From assembly GCA_019321725.1 (NCBI GenBank), contig CM033109.1, forward strand, positions 11,067,993 through 11,131,992: DNA of 64,000 nt. Direction: 5' to 3'. The DNA is from Paulownia fortunei (lineage: Eukaryota; Streptophyta; Magnoliopsida; Lamiales; Paulowniaceae). Made by a program: the position numbers and the translations under genes. The notes beneath the pieces are model-generated. The model worked only from the letters and a program-made list of their open reading frames with translations. It did no database searches and had not been told where the DNA came from. Positions 24,400 to 36,996 of the stretch are shown here, in pieces; position 1 is the first letter of the stretch; the number at the start of each line of letters is the position of its first letter.

Positions 24400-25300
24400 C
24401 ATTTTATATTGGCATTAGATATTCCTTATTGGGTTTGATCTTTTTGAAATCGATGCATATTTCTTTTATCATTTTTCTTTAACAGCCATTCTATATAACG
24501 AATTGGCCTAATGAATTTAGCATTCATGAGGCACTCGATTTCTTCTTTCGCCTTTCTTGTGATATCAGGATATATCTACCTGGGCGGTTGCTTGTAAGGT
24601 TTGAAGCCTTGCTTGATCGGTGACTGGTGCGCGACCAGTTCTTATTAAGGCCAGACATTTATGAATACTCCCAAGTAAAGCAGTAATTGTATCTTGCAAA
24701 AGATTGACAATCGCTTCAACCATTTCACTAGATAGGTGATTACTGATATATGTGGGTCGTGGTTATGCTTTTGCCTATAAGTTTACTTCGATCACATCAT
24801 CTTGAACTTCTAATCATATGTCGTACAACTTTTTTGGTGCTTTGGGTGTAAGTCCTCTAATGTCAGTTCTCTGGAAGGCCAATCAAATCTCTTCTTGATT
24901 GGCCATAACTACAGGATCGATCTTAAGAAGATTCCCATATAGATCTATGAAACTATAGTTGAACCAAATACTTTCTTCTTCATTTTACAGGTCGTTCGAC
25001 ACTCCATCTCAATACCAGTCTAGCATCACTGACTTATTTATGTCGTCGAGGCCCGATTGACTGGTGTCTTCAATGGGGCTTCAATAGCGATGATTGGTCG
25101 ATCAACCAAAAAACCTAATTTGAAGATCACCCTTTGGATAGTAATAAATGCTTGCATAGACTTCCGCTGCCTTGACTTCATATTTAAAGGGCCTTGGGTC
25201 CGCGGGGAAAACTTTAATGTAATTGTTATGCTATAGCATGATGCAATGGTTGAGGCTCGATGGCACACACATCTTCCTGTGTATCCATTCTCTTCCCAGA
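24400..25300 (-). pseudogene. Ty3/gypsy pol fragment, Tat-like, minus strand
   Basis: Read on the minus strand from about 25270 down to 24400. Phrases matching the protease-RT linker of Tat/Ogre-type gypsy elements appear in changing frames: KLGFLVDRPIIAIEAPL near 25100, HHLSSEM..AIVNLL-like text near 24720, GFKPYKQPPRQ-like text near 24600, AKEEIECLMNAKFIRPIRY near 24520-24550, and EICIDFKK with KEYLMPI near 24425-24450. The last corresponds to the conserved RT entry motif (CIDFxxLNxATPKxEYPMP). RT would make DNA from element RNA. The fragment ends before the catalytic core, has many stops, and no LTR was found beside it. Such fragments are common in plant mitochondrial genomes, so it may have arrived with the organelle DNA. 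Confidence 0.6.
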
Positions 25301-28300
25301 AGTACCTTGTACTACACTAGGAAGTTAATCACATAAAATTTTGTAAGGCTTCTCTAATCGCCGATCTGGACCTCTAAGAGAATAGAAGAGCCTTTGTTTA
25401 TAACCTAGCATATCCTATAATGCTGGCTTAAGAGAGCACTCATTCTTCAGTCAAGATAGGCAATCCTTACCCTGGGCTATCGAGCACTAAACTTCTATCC
25501 CCGTCTTTATTTTACCCTTCTTCTAGAGATGGACTAACCTATGAGCAGTATATCATAAGCATAAGAAAAGGGATCTCAGCAATAGCTACTAAAATGATTT
25601 TTCCAAACAGTCTTAGAAATGAAACTGGTAATAAAGAAAACCCATCTTTTTGTTATAAGGAGTGAGTTCAGCTGGGAGAGGAATTAGATCCACCGGTAAT
25701 TTTCATATAACTATGAAAAGGCTAGTATGATGAGACTCTCATTCCTGTCTTGTTTGAATCAACTAACTCTTACATAAAAGAGCAAGACTACGTGCCTTAG
25801 CGAGTCTCTTAACGAGTCTTTAAATTAACAGTAATATGCCATGCCTTTTCCAAACAGACTTATTTGGATTCTGCTATAGCTCGCTCTGTCAGTCACTAGC
25901 AATAGACCTGTAGTCTAGCGACTTTCGCTATGCACCTGAAACCTGAAAGCTTAGTAAGAAAGCCTTTAGGCTGACTAACCATTAATTCTGTAACAGTAGA
26001 AATGGGACCTCTGGCAGCATGGAATGAGAACTAAACCTATTGACAGGCTTATAACACTTCTCCTTCCACACATAGTTGATGCTTCTTTTCATGCAGCAAA
26101 GTAAAAAAAAAGAAAAGGAAAGGTTGGCAGTAAAGGGATAAAGCAGTTACCTATATTAGAGAGATTTGAGATTCAATATGGTGGGAATCTTGTTCCATAA
26201 CCAGTCGGAAAGGTTATGTTTTTTATTCTGCATTTGGAAATCATTCTATCTTTCTCATCTAAGATGTGCATAATCGTCTTAAGTAGATGTGGGTAAGAGT
26301 GTATTTGAAAGGAGGTGTTAATCAGGAATAGGCTTCTCGAAAGTAGTACAGTAAAGGTAAGGAGGTACCTTAAGACAGTTAGAATGCTACGCCCTCGTAA
26401 GGCTGACAAGGTTTAGGGTTTTACCCTATTCATACATTGATTTCTCGCTGCTTGAATCATATCCCTAGTCTTAGAGTGGGGAAGGCAAGGTACGAAGCCT
26501 GATTTACCTAATATGCCTATATCGGATGCTAGAAGGGCTTGTTTATAGGAACTGAATCAATAGATGCAGGAGGACAAGGTACATATTTGCTAGTGTATAT
26601 AAAAAAGGTGTATAAAGGTATCCCAAGTTGGAGAAATACACTTATCTTATAGAAGAAATGCCATATCTGACCCAAGAAAAGCAACTTCACTCCTGTGGAA
26701 AGGGATTGGTTCATATCAATCAGAAGTGCATTCAGTTATCCCATTTTTTTCTTCTTTTCAGTTAGTTCTACGAATGCCTAAAAGGATTCAATTCTTTATG
26801 GCGGATCTAGTTCTCCTAAGGAATAGATAGACCTCTCACCGTAAGCAATAAACAGTCTTATGAAAAAGAAATTGATAGAGGGAATATTTATATTGGTTAT
26901 CCCAATAGTAGTATGATATGCTTCTTAGATGGCTCTTTATTAGAGTGCTTTCACAGTGAAATTTGATACTTCAATATTTTGGATCTAAATGATATGCCTA
27001 AAAGCAAGTTTCTCTATTCAACAGAAGACTTTATCGAATCTCTTGGGATAAGAGTTCTTCTTTCTAGGGCTATGTCTTCAATGTCGGCGTAACAATTATT
27101 TTTGTCGGCCTTATGAGGAACTACTTTACGACAATGGTTCAAGCCTCACTCACGCTAAGAAAACCAATTCCATTAAGCATAGTGGCATCAATCCCAACTC
27201 TTTCATCTCAGGCAGCTCTTTCTTACTACCGATGCGACATTGGCCCATTTTAGCTGGTGAAAGGCACATTTAGCTAGCTCCAAGTACAACTATGCTAACA
27301 CGGACCTTTACCAGTCAATGCTTTCGTGGTCTAAGCTTTCTCTCCTTAACTTTGCAATCATCATTCTTGAAAAGCCTTTGTGCTCTAAAAGAAAATCAAA
27401 GAATTTTTGTATTATTGTGGTTGATGAACTATGGCTATTGCAGAAAGGCTTGCAAGTTGGAGAGGAAATATAACACGTAGAGAACTATCTGTGCAAATAT
27501 CGAAGACTCTTAACAGCCTTTTAGAGACACCTGCGCTCGACAAACCCTAATGAGGAAAGAAACAAGAGTGCTAAGAGAGGGAAATACGCTAAAGCAGTAA
27601 GCTACTAAGCTTCAGAATTAGTTTTTTCATAATAATATAAATAGAGAGATGCTTTCGCTTGGGTTGGTGTTGGTTAAGTATGAAACTGTTCTTTCTGGGT
27701 TATGACTTGTCCTCGTCCTTTCTGACTTCTATCTATTTCTAATTCTAACAATTTCTACACCAAACCCTTTCTCCACTCGCAGGGCTCGCATTCGCTGATG
27801 GGTGGTGAGCAGCTAATAATGAAACCAATTGACTGCCCAGCTTTATAAGGTATTCCAAGGTGGATTTTCCAGATCAAGAGTGTCATGAGTGGGAGAAGGA
27901 GTTGGTAGAGCTTTCTCTCTAGTTGACAATACTGCTTATCCATAAACTCTTCCTAGTATGGCATGCCATCCTCGAATCTAGCCTATAATCCTTTGATTGC
28001 TTGTTGTACTCCTACCATATTCCTTTGTCTTTGCACTTCAGTCCCGGATCGACTAGTTGTCTTCTTTGTATTGCTTGACTATGTGATCGATCTATAATAA
28101 GTCTTTTATTTGCTGGTTTGAGTCCAAAACTACTTCTTTGCTAGCCTGAGTCCGCGTGATTTATCTATCTCATTATAAGCATCGAATCCCTACTTTTTAT
28201 TGCTAGCAAATGAGAAAAGAATAAGTCTTTGACTGTGACAATAACTACTAAGCGAAATGTAAGCCTAAAAGTAACTTCCTAGCTGCTGCTTGATCTATCT

Positions 28301-29993
28301 TATTAACTGCGGAATCCCTATGAGTTTTCTGCTCGTAAAATGGAGAAAGACTTATTGTAGAGTAGCTGGTTGTTTCCACCAGTAAAGCTTGGGATTATGG
28401 AAAATCCCCAGTTTTTGGTTTTATTGGCTAAAGTTAATACGTAAAGGAAGAGGAAAAGATGAAAGTATACTTTGAAGCAGACGCTAAAACGTAGGCTCCT
28501 GGGCTGGCTCTTTCAAGGGCCGTAGAGATCTGTTGAGTCAAGCCTCTCATGAATGGGAGTTAGGGTGGGGAAGAAAGCTTTTTTTGGACTTTAGGAGGTT
28601 GAGTGTAAACCTTTGAAGAGAAACCCTCAGCGTGTTGGGATATCAGAGATACGGAATGGACCAAAACCCCTGGTTGTAGCGAAGGCCCAGTCGCCTTCGA
28701 AGGTGGAGCCTGCAACCAACTTTCAAAAGCTATTAGAGTGGGAGAACTCCATCCTTGCAACATTTCAAGATTATCCAACCGCAACCCTCCTTGAGTGGTT
28801 ATGGTCATTCTAATCGACTGCATCTCAGTAACAATATTCTCAATCTTGCTATTCATACCTCACAGGTAGTTCATGATATTCGTAGGAGAGTACGTAGGCG
28901 CCTGTTCGGTGGTTGTCGCTAGCCTAGAGGTGGCAAAACCAACTTGGTAGAACTGAAGGCAGAGAAGTCGAAGTAGCTATCTCTGAGACAGTTCATATGG
29001 GATTCGTCGATCCTGAGTAAACTGGCATTGGCTCAGTCACCATAGTTGATGTTGACTAAAACAGAGGTCACTATCTTTCTCATGGTGGGTGAAGGTTAGG
29101 CGGGATATGGGCTTTTCTTCACTTTATTTTTTTCACTGTCCTAGATTCAGAATCGAATGTAGGGGGTCTGGAAAGACATCTCTTAATGAAAAGAATCATA
29201 GTTTGTGTGGCCCTATGGAAAACTAAAGTAAGATCCACTAATACATCAATAAAAACATGATTTGCAGGAAAGGAAGGACAACTAACTATAGGGTATACCC
29301 TTAATAGGTGGGCCATGCTTATATCAACCATTCGGAAAGAAGTACAGCTAATAGAAAATCAGCACGTACCTCGCTTTCTTTCTTCTTCTGGTTAAGTTAA
29401 TAAAGCTAGATGTTGCTTTGCTTTTAAACTATTTTGATTTAGTGGGCAGTAGTTGGAAGCACAGTATTTTAGAGCTCATTATTCTTAGTGTGAAACCCAA
29501 GAAAAAGGGGAATAGGTCACTCTCTAGAGAGAAATAGGGGGCAATTAGCCCGGTTGATAGATGCAGTGTTGAAGTCACACTTCTCTTAATGAGTCTATCC
29601 ATTCGAGCAGTCTGTCAGAAAGGCTTAAGAGACCTGTGCTTCCCTCTCAAATAGATCCCTTGATAGCATGAATAGATTATTGGATTGAGGGTCATGGATC
29701 AACGTGTCTCTATTCTCTTCGAACAGGCCTAGTAGCAATCCCTAGGGTCGGATTCATAAGAATGCAGGTAGAGGCTGGCAGCTAATGAACTTCTATTTTG
29801 ATCAAAGGCCCTTTGGACGGACGATGAATCAGACTCAAAAGTGGAAGATGAAGAAGAGTCGGATGGAGCACTTAATGGAAAGATTCCCTTTTTCCTCTGC
29901 TCATTAGTCTTATTGAAGATGATTGATTCAAACGAGAAAGATAGAGGGAGTGCCAGGTGGGCTTGTGGATGGAAAAGAACTACTTGGGTCCAT
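25301..29993. other. Mitochondrial-like gene-less DNA
   Basis: No gene, RNA gene or repeat could be recognised. The open frame at 28560-28856 (minus, 98 codons) has no family resemblance I can name and no conserved context. Composition is the same as 17728-24399. The left boundary with the gypsy fragment is approximate. Confidence 0.35.
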
Positions 29994-30537
29994 GCAGAAA
30001 CTGTATACTTGCTGATTTTTTATATTTATACTTTATATATGTATAATAACTTGATTAAAACTTGTGTATTTCACCATATATATATTTATATATGAGTCTA
30101 GGTGATGTATGTAAGTTTAGAGAGGTTATAAATTGTAATATAGTGTGATAATTAAAGAGGTGCTTAAAACTATCTTCTTTGAAATTCAGATTATGTCCTA
30201 TGTGAATGGTGCTGGTTTTACATCAATAAATCCATTATTTTTTGTAGTACTTTGACCTGGTTGTCTCTTTATATGTTTTATCTATGTATGTTGAAAATTT
30301 GGGAGTGATTGAATGTACTTAAGGGTGCCAAAACCATTAATGTCATGAAGTGTACAAAATTGTCGCGGTAGGAAAATAATCTTTTTCAGTATGTTGTGAA
30401 GAGAGCTGAACTTGGGAAGCTATATCCATGAGTTTTAGCAATTCTATGAGATGGTTACATCTATATACATGTTATCTAAGTGTGGTAAAAATTTGGGAGT
30501 GATTGGATATGTTTAGGGATGTCAAAATTATCATGCA
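29994..30537 (+). repeat. Internal fragment of a Del-type LTR
   Basis: About 540 bp matching the middle of the Del-type LTR in direct orientation: cagaaactgtatacttgctg at 29995, and gagtgattgaatgtacttaa with the following ccaaaaccattaatgtcatg near 30304-30345. It is closer to the inverted copy at 6870-7240 (for example the TATA-rich stretch and the phrase gtgaatggtgctgg at 30203) than to the flanking LTRs. It lacks both LTR ends, no internal region is attached, and mitochondrial-like DNA flanks it on both sides. Confidence 0.8.
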
Positions 30538-33500
30538 ATGCTTTGCCAGAATATACAGATGGAACATAATATGGATCAGATCTGGGCCTGGATACACTCA
30601 TTTGTCCCTTTTTTCTCCGTCTAGATACCTAGAGAGGATTAAACAAAAAAAGGTTGAGATTAGCCATTCATTATCTTGGTTTGGCTCTGACTGGTCTAAC
30701 TTAAGGAGTTGGGAGAGATCGAAAATTAGCTGTTGTTAGCTTGGATGGAGCTATTTATGGTAAAGAGGAATAAGATGAAATGGTTTGATCTGGTTGTTCC
30801 ACACTTTAGTCTAATTCCATTTCGTCAGGGGTTCTTTGTTTAGTTCGATGCCAATTCATAACCATTGGTTCCTGGGAAAAAGGGATCACTAGCGGAGGTT
30901 GGCTCGCACTTAGATATTCACTACCAGTCCCAACTAAACTTTGGTGAATGAGTTGGTCGTTGCTTGTTTTCCCCATCCTCAGAGTAAAGCTTGGTGGGGA
31001 TCTACCTATTTTAGATGCAGCTTCTCCAAATGGAGGTTCTTCCCCACTAGAATGGGATTAGTCGGTGCCAAGTGGATTGGAATTCTTTGATTGATGGTTA
31101 GGAAAGGTAGACAATTAAGGTGGGGATTCAAGATGCTAGTTCGTGCTAGCTCGTACCATCTGAATTGCAGTCGGCTTTGAAGGCTCGTGGAGGACAGGAC
31201 TAGGGATCACTTCCTTTCATGGGTTTGCCTTCTTGGCTTGTTGATGGTTTTATTCCTTCTGCCTTTAGAGAAGGTAAGGTGGAGTTGAGGATGGAAAGTC
31301 AGTTAGAGGGTACTAGAGAGGAAAAAAGGACTTCAATAGAAGCCCTTCGAGGTAGACTTGAAAGAAGGGTTTTATTAGGGCCGGACCAAGAGATGAATGC
31401 GGAGCTGAGGAGCTTGAATTGCTTTTGGGTGGAGAGATGAAAATAGAAAAGGATGGATGTTCATTCGCTTCAATGGCTTATCTTGCCTCTAGAGAAGAAG
31501 GCCTACCCCCTTGGGGCGCTTTTGCTATAAATAGCTTATATAAAGCAATAGTTCTCTATCGGGTGTCTTGGTCATTGATCTCTTTCTCTTTCATACCCTT
31601 CTGGGCAGTACAAAGAAATCCAAAATGAGCACATCGATAACATCGGACCATGAAAATGTTATAATCTACCACTATGTGTGTTTCTTAACCTTCACTGCAA
31701 AATAAGAAAAAAGAAAACAAAGAAGAAAAATAAAATTATGTATACCACCTCGTTGGAAAGCAGGACAAAATTAGCTCAAGTGAAGGATGGGACGGCAGTT
31801 ATGGAGCACAACCCAAAATCAACTTGAGATTGAGAGAGTCCCTTACAAATAGCTTCTCGGTGTAGGGCCATAATTCTTTAGGCTATATTTAGCCCTTTCT
31901 GATCCGAGTCTGGGTAGGTAGTTAGTATTGAATTAAGATATCTAATTGTGTTTGGATCGGGCTACATTCGAACCCATTTAGTGAAGATCATCTATTAGCT
32001 ACGATAAGCTACTATAAGATTGTAGAAAGTTTGTTCTCAGTGATTTAAGGAGCGATAGGGCTCTGTAAAGTTGATCATTACGATTGTTATGATTCATTCG
32101 ATTGGGGGGTTTAATGCCTTTTGAAAGCTTCCCCCTCATTTAGATTCCTGCATCGGGAGTTAGGAATATCAGTCTGTCCCTTTATTACTTGAAAGGAAGT
32201 CTTATTGGAGCCCTTTCAGGAATTCATTCTTCTTGTCAACTACCCCCTCTTAGTTTTAAGTAGGCCTTTGGGAGGGAACAAGAAGTTGTTGCGGTGCCAG
32301 TAGGGATAAGAAAAGCCTAGAGTAGAATTGGCTCCAACCGGATGAGAATAAGCCCTTTGTAGTTCCACGACAGTTCAAAAAAGAGTTTAGGTCCTTTCTT
32401 GGGCTTCTTTCTTCATCTATCCCCTTTCTCACCTTGTTGCTCCATAATGAGCACTCAACTTCTATGCATATGGATTTCTTTATTGGGGAGGTTTTGACGA
32501 TTAAAGGTTGGATCTATCTCCAGAATGCTAGATTACTTTGAAATGAGAGGAGAAGGTGTGATTCTACGGTTTAGAGCATTACCAAGATAGCTAGTTAGCT
32601 CCTAGTATCTCTTAGTAGATGGTCGGGCACTTCCCGACCACTTTTCTTGATTCCTTACCGGCCTTGAGAAATAAAGAAGGAGAGATCCCTATCCCAACTA
32701 GAGAATCTTTTACCGAAATATAACTTGTTCTATCTTGGATACTCTAAACCTTGGTCGAGTCAAAACATCCTCTGATACTACTTTAACTTAAGAAAAGCCT
32801 TTGGTTAGTGGTTTTAGTGCTATCCTCGATCCTTCTCTTGCTACTGAACTATTTGAGGCAAGAAAAGCTTATTCTTTAGATGCGAGGAGTAAATCTAGGA
32901 TACTATACTACCTGGTAATGAGGGAAAGCAGTTAAAGCAGCTAAAGACTGATTTCCCTTCATAGGAGAGGAGTTGAAGAAGCTACTAATCTGAGTATTCC
33001 CTCGAGGATGCAAGAAAGTAGGCTTGAAGCTACTCGACCTACCAGGAGAGGAACGAGACTAACAACCAGATCGAAGGGATAAGGGGGGAGGAGCTTCGCT
33101 ACTTTAAGAAAGGATAGGGGATAAGATGCTCTACTATATATAAACTAAAAAGTCTTAGAATGGAGTTTGCTTACAGCTTTCCTAAGACTGAAAGGTTAGT
33201 ATACGCTTGACTGAAAGCAGGAAAGGGTTTTGATCCTATGACTAATGCGAGACTAAAGCTAAGAAGTTTAGGTCTCTCGAGCCTTAACTGGGGAATCACC
33301 CAAGATAGAATCAGCTAAAACATGAGATTCCACTAGGCCGCCGAAAGGGATTTTTTTTAGATATCCCGTAGGAGCTAACTTAACTAAAGACATAAGCCAA
33401 AGAAAGACAACTAAAGATAGGGTCGGGGGTATGGCCTTCCCTTCGATAAATATGAGTAGGAGCGAAACGTTAGCTTAAGGGTGAAAGAGTAACCTAATGG

Positions 33501-35192
33501 AGCTAGGAGAGGGGAAAGGAGAACTGCTTAACTTCAAGAGTTGAGCTCTTGACACCAGTTCTTCATAAGAGAGAGGTAGTTCAACATCTATTTCAGTTGA
33601 TTCCCTTGGTTTAGTCCCTTGAAGAAGGTAAGACAGAAGGTTTAGGATCACAAAATGAATCTGGATAAGAAGATTCGACTGAAAGGACTAGGGTTAAAGC
33701 TTTCTTTCAAGGAATGCAGCTACTCGGCTAACTAAGATTGTAGTTTCACTTAATAGAGTTCAGTGGGGAAGACATAGATTTTAGGAACGAAGCTAAAGGC
33801 AGAGGGCCTCGAAAGAGAGGAGAGATAGGAATGCCTTAGATTAGGGGTCAATTTCCACATCTGAGGACTAATCTGGATATTAGCTAGTTCTTGGGAGATG
33901 GACTGATTCATCCTTTTCTTTGGTTTGGGAGTTTTGCTCGACTAAGCCAAAACTAATAGTTGTTAGCGAAGAAAGAGGAGTTTTGCTCAAATCGAATATT
34001 GACTAATATAGGAAACTGAAAATACGTCAAGAAGAGGGATGAGGCGTTAGGAGATAGTCATCAGTGGATTTGGGAGAGGTTCAAAGATGTTACCTCAACA
34101 GAAAGAAAGAGAATCTAGAGGAAGATCAAAAGAAGAGGTTACAGGCTTAACAGGTAGGGAGTGTAGGAACTGATACCGCGAATTAGGATATAGGTTGACT
34201 TATGTCTCGATTAAGCAATTTCAACTAACCTTTCTTTATCTAATAGTTCCATAGTCAGGAAAGGAACCCCTAGCTAAGAAGGACCCCTGGCATTGAAGGG
34301 AGTTTCCTCTAGTTCAGTAGCAAGAGAATCCCGTAGGAAAGAAAGAATCAGGTAATGAAGGCTCGAGAGACCTCACCCTTGAAAGGGATGATCCTTATCT
34401 AACCCTCAAAGCCAAAAAATAAAAAAAATAAGTAAACCTTCATGCTCTTAACTTAAGCAACTCAGGACTGTAAGCCTTAAGCTTTACTCCGATCTAAGAG
34501 CATCTAAAAATGTCTTCAAAATTATCAAGGAAAACTAAGATAACCAGAATGATTGGCCTTCACGCCTATCCCATCGATTAGAACTAGCAATAGATCTTTC
34601 AGTGGATGTAGCAGGGGATCAATATCAGGTATGTTCAACTCCTGCTACTAGGTCAACTCCAAACCAACACTCGAGAATGGAAGCCAAACTACTTCTTCAT
34701 TTTCAATGATTGACGAATGCCTCTCAGTTGAAAGATAATCTTTTACCACTGGATCAGCTGCAGAAGAATTCTTCCTATTATATAGGTAAGTTGACCATCC
34801 TATAATCCCTTCCTATCCCCAAAACACGAGCTATAACTCTGGAAAACCCCTCGACAGTGAGGGTCTCCTTCCAGCTCTGCTTCACCATCGGGGTTCTTAG
34901 GAGGGCTAACTCATTTTTTTTAGATTTAACTACCTTTAGCAACTTTCTGAATACATTAGTGCCTCTAAGCTTAAAGCCTAAAAAAGTAAGAGTTGTTCTC
35001 CTGCTTCAACTTTATTGTTCACTAAAACCTTGTTAATCATCCTTTAAGTGAGTGAACACTGGGAGGATTGGGCCCGAACGGTAACTCTTCATTCATTTTC
35101 TATTCTAGTGGCAGTGAGGGAACGGACTCATAGCTCTTCCCCATAGCCCTTCAAAGCGTAGGAGGGAGAGCATACGAGGAAGTGATCGAACG
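30538..35192. other. Mitochondrial-like gene-less DNA, right block
   Basis: About 4.65 kb, again without a recognised gene. Open frames at 31219-31440 and 31419-31628 (plus) overlap in different frames and match nothing I know. The block is purine-rich on the plus strand between about 32800 and 34400 (repeated aag/gga motifs). It ends at the start of the Athila-like LTR. Confidence 0.4.
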
Positions 35193-36796
35193 TAATAAGT
35201 GCATATTTTGACATATTTTTGTATCAAATCCTTTATAATTTTCTTGCTTTATTCTTGTTAATATTATTGTTTTATTAATATTTTGTGTTAGGGAATAAAT
35301 GGAAGCATGTTTCCAGACTTGTGTAGTTTTTATAATTTGAGCATAACTTATGATCAAAAGCCCATGGACATGAAACTTATTTCATTTGAAAGCCAAGAGA
35401 CATAGGTATAACGTTTTTTTTTGGAGGCTCAGCCCAATTCAGTCTTGATGATAGCAGAAAATTCATCCAAGTAGTTGCACAAAATGGATCACCAAAATTC
35501 GGATCAGAGTTCAGCCAGTATCGACTTATTTTACCAATTTGGTTATATATCTTGAGCCCAAATTTATTTTGGGCTGAAATTCAGATATGTTATACCGAAG
35601 AGGTAAATAAATAAGTTTGTTGAAGACAAGATGTGTGAAAATGTGTCAAAATGGTAAAACTATAGGCTGCAAGTTGCTGCTGATGTTAAAGGGCGGCTCT
35701 TAGACATGACTCGGTAATTTGACCATGTCTCCTTCATCCGACCGCCAAAATTGACAAAAGATATATGAAAATATATCAGCACTGAAAGATCTACAATTTT
35801 GAATCTTCATATATATTCAAATTTTGGCTGTATCTGATCAAAAAATATAATTAAATTCAGTGGGTGAGAAATTTATGTAACAACTTACCAACTCTTGGCA
35901 ACTAGCATACCACTTGATTAACCCCTCCATTATTTGTGTGTCCTCTAGCTTACTCTAAGTATTATAAATAGGCCATGTATTAAGCTTGTAAAGAGAGGGG
36001 GTAGAGGGTTTCTTTGGTTAAGTTATCTAGTTTGTATGTTTTCTAGTATTGTAAGTTTTCTAGTAGTAATAGAAATGCATTCTCTATTTCTCTTATATTT
36101 TTAGTCTTTGCTACTTTTATTATGTTTTTCTAAATTTTATTTTACTGAGAAAAAAGAGTGAATCTCTTGATGGAGGAAGAGAAATGGTTATAAGGGTAGA
36201 AATTATTTAAGTATGTTGTATTATTATTTATTTTTGATCTAAGCCCTACTTGTTTTATGGTGATTCTTGATTTATGTATCTCCAATGGCACAACAAATAC
36301 TTGGGTTCATTTAGCTTATTGTACGGTTTTACCCCACCGACTGCTAATGTGAAATCTTGATTTGTTGTTGACGAAGTTGTACATAAATGCTTAATCCCAT
36401 AAATAAGTGTTGGCGTTAAGAGATAATTTGCAATAGTAAGACAATATCATGATTACCTTATTACATGAGTTACTTGATAATATCTTTCCATTGGAACCTT
36501 CATTATGTATGGATTCCAATTGTGGCAATTAATAGAGGTAAAAAGAATAAATAATTATTTTTCTATCCAAAACTCAAGAGTAGATCCCTAATCCTCAGTA
36601 CTTTTATTACTTCGGTTTTTCTTTAGTTACATCATACATTAATTGTTCATATATTTTTTATTCACATAAACTCCATCTTTTTAGAAATATAAACTTGAAT
36701 TTTTCAAACAACTTCCCTGTGGATCGACCTCGGACTCACGAGAAATTTATTACTTACTACAACCTGCACTTGGTTTGCAACCTTAAAGTTGTAGCA
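35193..36796 (+). repeat. 5' LTR of the Athila-like element
   Basis: About 1.6 kb. The end is placed at tgtagca (36796), six bases before the primer-binding site. The start is placed at taataagtgcatattttgac (35193), which would be TG with the G changed to A; this start is uncertain by some tens of bases because no second LTR is present for comparison. The R/U5 part near 36680-36790 holds the phrase cttccctgtggatcgacctc, common just upstream of the primer-binding site in this group. A 65-codon minus frame at its left end is incidental. Confidence 0.65.
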
Positions 36797-36802
36797 AGTT
36801 TT

Positions 36803-36820
36803 TGGCGCCGTTGTCGGGGA
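36803..36820 (+). other. Primer-binding site, tRNA-Asp type
   Basis: TGGCGCCGTTGTCGGGGA is complementary to the 3' end of plant tRNA-Asp, with one mismatch (expected ...GTTGCCGGGGA, a C-to-T change). tRNA-Asp priming is usual for Athila-type elements. Confidence 0.9.
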
Positions 36821-36996
36821 AGGCAAGGTAAGTATTCAGGTTTGTTAATATTTTTTCTTTGTAAATATAGTTTGTTTATTTTCTTTATGGATATATGGTT
36901 ATATGATATCATAGTCATAATTCTCGACGTTTAGTAAGAAATAATTCCAAAACTTTGTTTGGAAATTTATTTGAATCGTCTCCACACACTTTCACC

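Noticed and set aside
28560..28856. 98-codon minus-strand frame resembling a gag-like linker (MNSKIENIVTEMQSI start)
   Set aside because: The resemblance is only coiled-coil-like composition, and no zinc knuckle, protease or LTR lies nearby.
17728..35192. Mitochondrial genes (rRNA, nad, cox, atp, ribosomal proteins, group II introns)
   Set aside because: Looked for by characteristic motifs on both strands and found none, so the mitochondrial label rests on texture and context only.
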